Below the pieces are notes generated by a model. It searched no databases and was not told the DNA's origin. It was given only the letters and a program-made list of their open reading frames with translations. DNA of 64,000 nt from Clitoria ternatea (Eukaryota; Streptophyta; Magnoliopsida; Fabales; Fabaceae): positions 89,572,001 through 89,636,000 of the forward strand of contig CM075669.1 of NCBI GenBank assembly GCA_037962975.1. Reading direction: 5' to 3'. Below are positions 58,867 through 64,000 of this stretch, piece after piece. Within the stretch, counting starts at the first letter, position 1. Each line of letters begins with the position of its first letter. The position numbers were made by a program, and so were the translations under genes.

Positions 58867-60848
58867 ATGGGACTGGCTCTGGGTTGTCTTCAAGTGGAGC
58901 AGTCAACAGTAGCTATGAAAGAAGTTTTTGGAAAATTTGAAGATGTGCTTGAACCTGGTTGCCACTGTGTGCCTTGGTTCTTTGGCAATCAAATAGCTGG
59001 TTACCTTTCTTTGCGTGTGCAGCAGCTAGATGTTCATTGCGAAACCAAGACCAAGGTTTCTTCTTCAAACTAAATTGCCTGGCTAAAACAAATTAAAGAT
59101 CCTTCTATGATATGATTATCATGATTAGCTTTAAGGGGTGTTTGAAAGAGATTTTACAGCTCATTTATTTGAGCTTTATAGAATCATGAGTTATGACATC
59201 ATAGTCAAGGTTATAAGTTCTTATGCTATAAGCTCTTATTAAATAGGTGCTTGCTTGGTTAAGTTATTTACCAAACTTGCCTTTAGTGTATGTTAACTCA
59301 GCCAATGTATCAAATGAAAACATTTGGTTACTATGAGAAATGAGAATAATAACCAATGGTTAAATTTGATTTGAATTGTGAAGATTAAAAAGAAATGCAC
59401 ATGATATTTTTAAGTAATCATGTGACTGACTACTAACTAACTTTCAATCTTAATCAGTATGGTTGCTGGTTTAGATTTCTAGTTTACACAATTTTAAAAT
59501 AAGAACTGTTCTCATATGATATGTCCCTTGTTAACTCATTACCTATATATATTCATTATAATCACTAAACATTGTGCATAATTTTTCATGAGTTTCTCTG
59601 CTGATCTGATCTTACATACTATCAGGACAATGTTTTTGTCACTGTGGTTGCGTCTGTCCAGTATCGAGCCATGCCAGAAAAGGCCGTAGATGCTTTTTAC
59701 AAGCTTAGCAATACCAGGGAACAGATTCAAGCCTATGTCTTTGATGGTGTATATTTATGACCTAAAATTGCTGTGTAAAAAGTTGGGTTCTTTGGGTGCT
59801 TCTTCAGGATTAAACTGATATATCCCTGTTGCTATTTCAGTTATCCGGGCAACTGTTCCAAAAATGGATCTAGATTCATCTTTTGAACAGAAGAATGAAA
59901 TTGCAAAAGCGGTTGAGGAAGAACTTGAAAAGGTAATTCCCGTCTCTCTAATTTATCTTGTAGGTCAAGGACTATGAAGCAGCCATAATGTTTGGTTTTC
60001 ACTTGCTGTGCTTTTGAAGGCGATGTCTGCTTATGGGTATGAGATCGTTCAGACTCTTATTGTGGATATTGAACCAGATGAGCATGTGAAGAGAGCCATG
60101 AATGAAATAAATGCTGGTATGTATTCTGTTTAGTGTAATGTAGTATTGGCTGAGCTCAATTTTATCTCCTGTGTTCATGTAGAAACAACATCTCATTAAC
60201 CTCATCCACTTAACATTCTTTATAGTTTAGACTTTAGAGCTCAATTTACTCTTTATCTTCTTTGTACATGTAGAAACAATGCCTCATTAACGTGATCCAG
60301 TCAGAAAATTTTTATAGTTTAGACTTTAGAAAAGATTGTTACAGTATCATTGTTCCCTCAAATAAATCTCTTTATCATTGTTCCTTATTACAGTAACTAG
60401 AATCTTGTTTTGAGCATAAACTTATTAAAGGTTTGACATTTGTGTTTTCTTCTTTTCTTGATCCTGTGTTTTAACATTCCAAATAGCGGCAAGATTGAGG
60501 GTAGCTGCAAATGAGAAAGCTGAAGCAGAGAAGATTCTGCATATAAAAAAGGCAGAAGGAGATGCAGAGTCGAAGTATCTAGCAGGGCTTGGAGTAGCTC
60601 GTCAACGTCAAGCAATAGTTGATGGGCTGAGGGACAGTGTGCTAGCCTTCTCGGAGAATGTCCCTGGGACAACATCTAAGGATGTCATGGACATGGTTCT
60701 GGTGACCCAATACTTTGACACATTGAAGGATATTGGTGCATCCTCAAAATCCAATTCTGTTTTCGTTCCACATGGACCAGGTGCTGTAAGGGATATTGCT
60801 TCACAATTTAGAGATGGTCTTCTTCAAGGAAAAGTGGCCCAGTCTTGA
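58867..60848 (+). CDS. HIR: Hypersensitive-induced reaction (HIR) protein, SPFH/prohibitin domain, five exons
   Basis: Membrane-associated scaffold of the SPFH (stomatin/prohibitin/flotillin/HflK-C) superfamily. Plant HIRs form oligomers in plasma-membrane microdomains and support immune receptor signalling and cell death. Exons: 58867-59055, 59626-59746, 59841-59932, 60020-60116 and 60487-60848. All introns are GT-AG and phases join, giving 286 residues, the usual family length. The N-terminus MGLALGCLQVEQS has G2 for myristoylation and C7 for palmitoylation. The SPFH domain follows, with LSLRVQQLDVHCETKTK ending exon 1. Exons 3-4 include EIAKAVEEELEK and DIEPDEHVKRAMNEINA. Exon 5 carries an Ala/Glu-rich helix (ANEKAEAEK) and ends GLLQGKVAQS. 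The frame is intact. Which HIR paralogue it is cannot be said. Confidence 0.95.
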
Positions 60849-61003
60849 GAGAATTTTAGGAATTCGTCTTCTTAAAAGTATGGTATACTGTTTTGTCAAT
60901 TTTGTCCATGACTTTTTAAGTTTTAACTACTTTGGTACGTTTATACCCCTTTTTGAGTTAATATTGTACTGTTTTTTCTCTTCATAATAAGCAATTCTGA
61001 CGA

Positions 61004-61009
61004 AATAAA
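61004..61009 (+). terminator. Polyadenylation signal of the HIR gene
   Basis: AATAAA lies 156 bases after the HIR stop codon, in T-rich sequence. The position is typical for a plant near-upstream element. The cleavage site is not determined. Confidence 0.5.
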
Positions 61010-61109
61010 AGTTCTAGTGAATTTTCATTGTTAAAGTTGATAACTCTTTGATTTTGTATCCTCTGATTGCTTTGTACATAAACTCACCGGTAGATACTAG
61101 ATTCATGTT

Positions 61110-63829
61110 TTTTAGTTAAAATACATACTTAGCACTCTTAAAGTTTATGGTTTAGAAAAAAAATCCTAAAAAAATATCAAATTTAGTCCTTATAAAATTT
61201 AGATTTTCCCAAAAATGAGGTTCCGCTACATTTTGTTGTTAACTGATGAGGTGGATAACGTTTGTATCACTTCATCAATGACATATGTCATATTACGTGG
61301 CTAAAATAGTTAAATAGTACATTATTAATTAATTACGACATTAGTTGAATTAAATAAATAATTAAGGTAATTAAATAATTTTTTCAAAACATGCGTTTAC
61401 ACCCAAAAACTGTTTCTCCCATTCTCGTGCTTCCCTCCTCTTCTCTTCACTTTCACTATCACGCAACTTCCAAAATTTCGTGGCTGTACAAGGTCGTGTG
61501 GGACATCATCAACCAAAAGAGAGCGTGGGACAGTGTTTTGAGTGATCAGATACATGTTTTAACTGTTCTGCAATTGAAACCCTAGTCTTTTTAAATTTGT
61601 TGGGAATATGTGTTTTTGGGATGAGGTTTAGGGTGTGGAATGAGGACCACATGTTGCTTGTCTTTTGTGGGTGTATCACATGAAACCTCATTAAATATGC
61701 ATATTATAGTGTACATTGTGTTACTGGTTGTGTACATTGTATGTAGGATTTCAGGTTTCATTTACTGCTTTTTTGGGTTTAGGTATGAGTTTTACACTTG
61801 CCATTGATCATAGAAGGAAATTTGAAGAGGGTCCACCGGTTATGTACATCGACAAAGATGTGCAAGCCATTCACAATGTTGACTTGGATAAATGGTCATA
61901 TTTTGAGGCAGTGTCATTGGTCCAAGAGCTTGAGTATAAAGAGGATTTAAATTTGTGGTGGAAGAAAGTAGGAAAGTCTGAGTACAAGAGTCTCACATGG
62001 GACTCACATGCATAGGATATGAGTGAATATGCAATTAATAACAATTGTGAGGTGGATATGTATGTTGAGCATTGTGTACATGAGCCTGGGTGATTGTTGC
62101 TATGGCTGAGGCAGAAAATGTAGTGGCCCAAGAGAAACAACCCACCAGAAGTGGTAGAACAAAATCTAGGCCTACTCACAGGCCATATGTGAGTCCTAAA
62201 AAAGTTGTAACTAGGAATTTTTTTTTACTAAAGTGATTTGTAGAGGTTGAGGAGTTTAACAAGTGAGGGGCTAAGAGAGGATAGTAATGAGGTTCTTGAG
62301 GTTCCTAGTGTTGAGAATGCATTTGAAGGTGTAAGGAATGTGTCTACTTAAAGCTTTGTGTGTAGTTTGAACACTGTGCAAGTTGAGATTCCTAAGGTAA
62401 GTGAAGTGCCTGATCCTGAGTCAAATCCCAAAGTTGAAGCAAGTGTAAGAGTTAATGCAGAATCTGAAGAATAAGAAAATCTTGGAACTAATGCTGGTGA
62501 TGAAGAGGAGTGCATGACATATTTTAAAAATAAAGATCTACATGGTCTCGGGGTAGATGGATATGGAGATATTAATGATGGGTATGACATAGATGAGATG
62601 CAAACTGATATAGAATTAGATAAGGATTGTGGAGGTTCATCTAAGGCATTCGGTGAAGGAAAAATAAGGGAGAACTAATAGTTGAGGGTTGGTATGGAGT
62701 TCCAGTCTATGGCTCAGTTTAGGCAGGCCATAAAGGAGTATAATTTATACAAAGGGAGGCAAGGGAAGTTTGTAAAAAATGAACTTGAAAGGCCGTATAA
62801 GGTATAGTCATAAATACTGTAGTTGGAAGGCATTTGAGAGTAAAGTTGGCAGGATAAAGGTGATTATGCTGAAGGATTTCGAACCTAAACACAACTATCC
62901 AAGAGTGTTTGATAACAAAAACTAGAATGCAAAATGGTTGGGAAACTCATTTTGAAGCAGTTAAGGGTAAATCCCAAAATGACAATTAAGGTGATCATTA
63001 AACTATTCAGAGTACAATATGTAGTGTAATTATCTAAGTGGAATGCTTTCAATGGGAGGAGAATTACGTGGGAGATTTTAAAGGGCGACACTATTAAGCA
63101 ATATAGTATGTTGTGGAGTTATAGTACTGAATTGAAACATGTGTCAAATGGGACTACATGCAAGTTGCAACTAGTAAACCCTGATGGAGATCTTCAACCC
63201 CGATTTGGTTCATTTGACATATGTCTTGAGGCTTGCAATGAAGGTTTCATGAATGATTGTATACCCTTCATTAGTATAGATAGGTGTCATTTGAAGAATA
63301 AGTATGGGACTCAACTTTTAACAGTAGTTGGAAGGGATGCAAATGACTAATACTTCCTATTGGTAGTGGCAATGGTAAAGGTTGAAAACAAACAAAGTTG
63401 AAAGTGGTTTTTGAGCCTACTGTTTGAGAACATTGGTGATATAAGAAGAAAGAAGTATGTGTTCATTTCTAACTAGCAAAAGGTATTATTCTAAAATTCT
63501 CCCTATGTAATTGTGTTTAAGGTTTAGCATGATATTTACTAGGTTTTGTGTGATTGTAGGATCTATTACAGGTTTTTGAGGAGTTACTAGATGCTGTGGA
63601 GCACAGGTATTGTGTTAGACATTTGTACACAAACCTGAAGAAGAAATATGGCAGAAGAGCCTTACTCAAACAACTTATGTCGGATGTAAGCAAGGAAACG
63701 TATGTTCAAGGTTGGAAGGCTAAGATGTAACAAATCAAGGAGTTAGATGAGAGGGCATATGAGTAGCTTATGGCAATTCCAAAGAAGACTTGGTGTAAGC
63801 ATGATTTCTCTTATTACGCTAAATGTGAT
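61110..63829 (+). pseudogene. MULE (Mutator-like) transposase gene, broken and truncated
   Basis: Pieces read in order on the plus strand: a PB1-like N-terminal domain at 61786-62015 (DLDKWSYFEAVSLVQELEY, LWWKKVG); an acidic linker; a MuDR-type DNA-binding region from 62676 (VGMEFQSMAQFRQAIKEYN); and the transposase core from 63108 (GSFDICLEACNEGF, FISIDRCHLKNKYGTQLL, VGRDAND). An intron probably runs 63483-63559. The next exon begins DLLQVFEELLDAVEHRYC and reaches IPKKTWCKHDFSYYAKCD before sequence identity ends at 63830. Stops are frequent. At 63471-63476 the family's SDxQK motif has become SN followed by TAG, removing a catalytic aspartate. The left element end is probably near 61110-61200, where TTTAGTCCTTATAAAATTTAG resembles MULE termini. 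Confidence 0.82.
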
Positions 63830-64000
63830 TGTTAAAGTCAAGTCTGAACTCATGATTGAGTAGTCTGAACCCCTTGTGATTTGTTAATAATACACATAAA
63901 GACTCTCAGCTAAAATGAAGTCTGTACTGTTTGTTTGTCTAACAAGTCTGTTGAAGTGTGACATGCGTCCGAAGAACTGCATTTGAAAAAGATAGGGGAG
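63830..64000. mobile_element. Probable left end of an LTR inserted into the MULE
   Basis: MULE coding similarity stops in mid-codon context at TGTGAT, and TGTTAAAGTCAAGTC begins at 63830. TGTT is the usual LTR start, and the following sequence has no MULE resemblance. The rest of the element would lie beyond the window, so neither family nor duplication can be checked. Confidence 0.4.

Overview
The window is nuclear DNA from a flowering plant, almost certainly a eudicot and plausibly a legume (the last point is an impression). The support is two intron-bearing plant genes with canonical GT/AG junctions and typical plant transposons: Athila, Tekay-type and Tat-type Ty3/gypsy elements, hAT, CACTA and MULE. 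About four fifths of it is mobile-element DNA in nested layers. Only two intact-looking host genes are visible.

Region 1 (1-27308) is a nest. The outer element is a minus-strand Tekay-like chromovirus: internal region 18480-23419, right LTR 23420-27308, left LTR split into 4555-5170 and 16554-18479, with the rest outside the window. An Athila-like element (only its pol 3' end and 3' LTR, 1-4554, are in the window) sits in that left LTR. So does an 11.4 kb element without coding capacity (5171-16553). The latter has ~3.9 kb LTRs, a 3.6 kb non-coding interior, an initiator-Met tRNA primer site, a Tekay-style polypurine tract and 5-bp target duplications (CAAGT). It has the layout of a LARD (large retrotransposon derivative). 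The uninterrupted right LTR of the outer element preserves both empty insertion sites.

Region 2 (27309-35057) starts with a decayed Tat-type gag fragment. It is interrupted by a solo LTR (27708-35052, duplication CCTCC), which is itself interrupted by a 5.1 kb solo LTR (29007-34138, duplication AAAAT). Two short-motif arrays, CTCGCT-TG-AGCGAG palindromes and CACTCGG heptamers, recur in LTRs of otherwise different sequence.

Region 3 (35058-43540) is a gene island. It holds an AT-rich stretch with a dispersed repeat, a 681-bp non-autonomous hAT element with a perfect 8-bp duplication, a six-exon receptor-like cytoplasmic kinase gene of the PBL34/PIX7 type, and a CACTA-like remnant.

Region 4 (43541-53133) is a decayed Tat-lineage element: short LTRs, gag, protease, RT, two RNase H domains, integrase, a ~69-bp tandem array after pol, and a broken antisense ORF before the 3' LTR.

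Region 5 (53134-64000) has decayed repeats, a five-exon HIR (hypersensitive-induced reaction, SPFH/prohibitin domain) gene, and a decayed MULE transposase gene cut off at a probable new LTR boundary at 63830.

The two host genes both belong to families that act at the plasma membrane in immune signalling. Nothing in the sequence shows that they are co-regulated. All LTR identities quoted are hand counts over short stretches.
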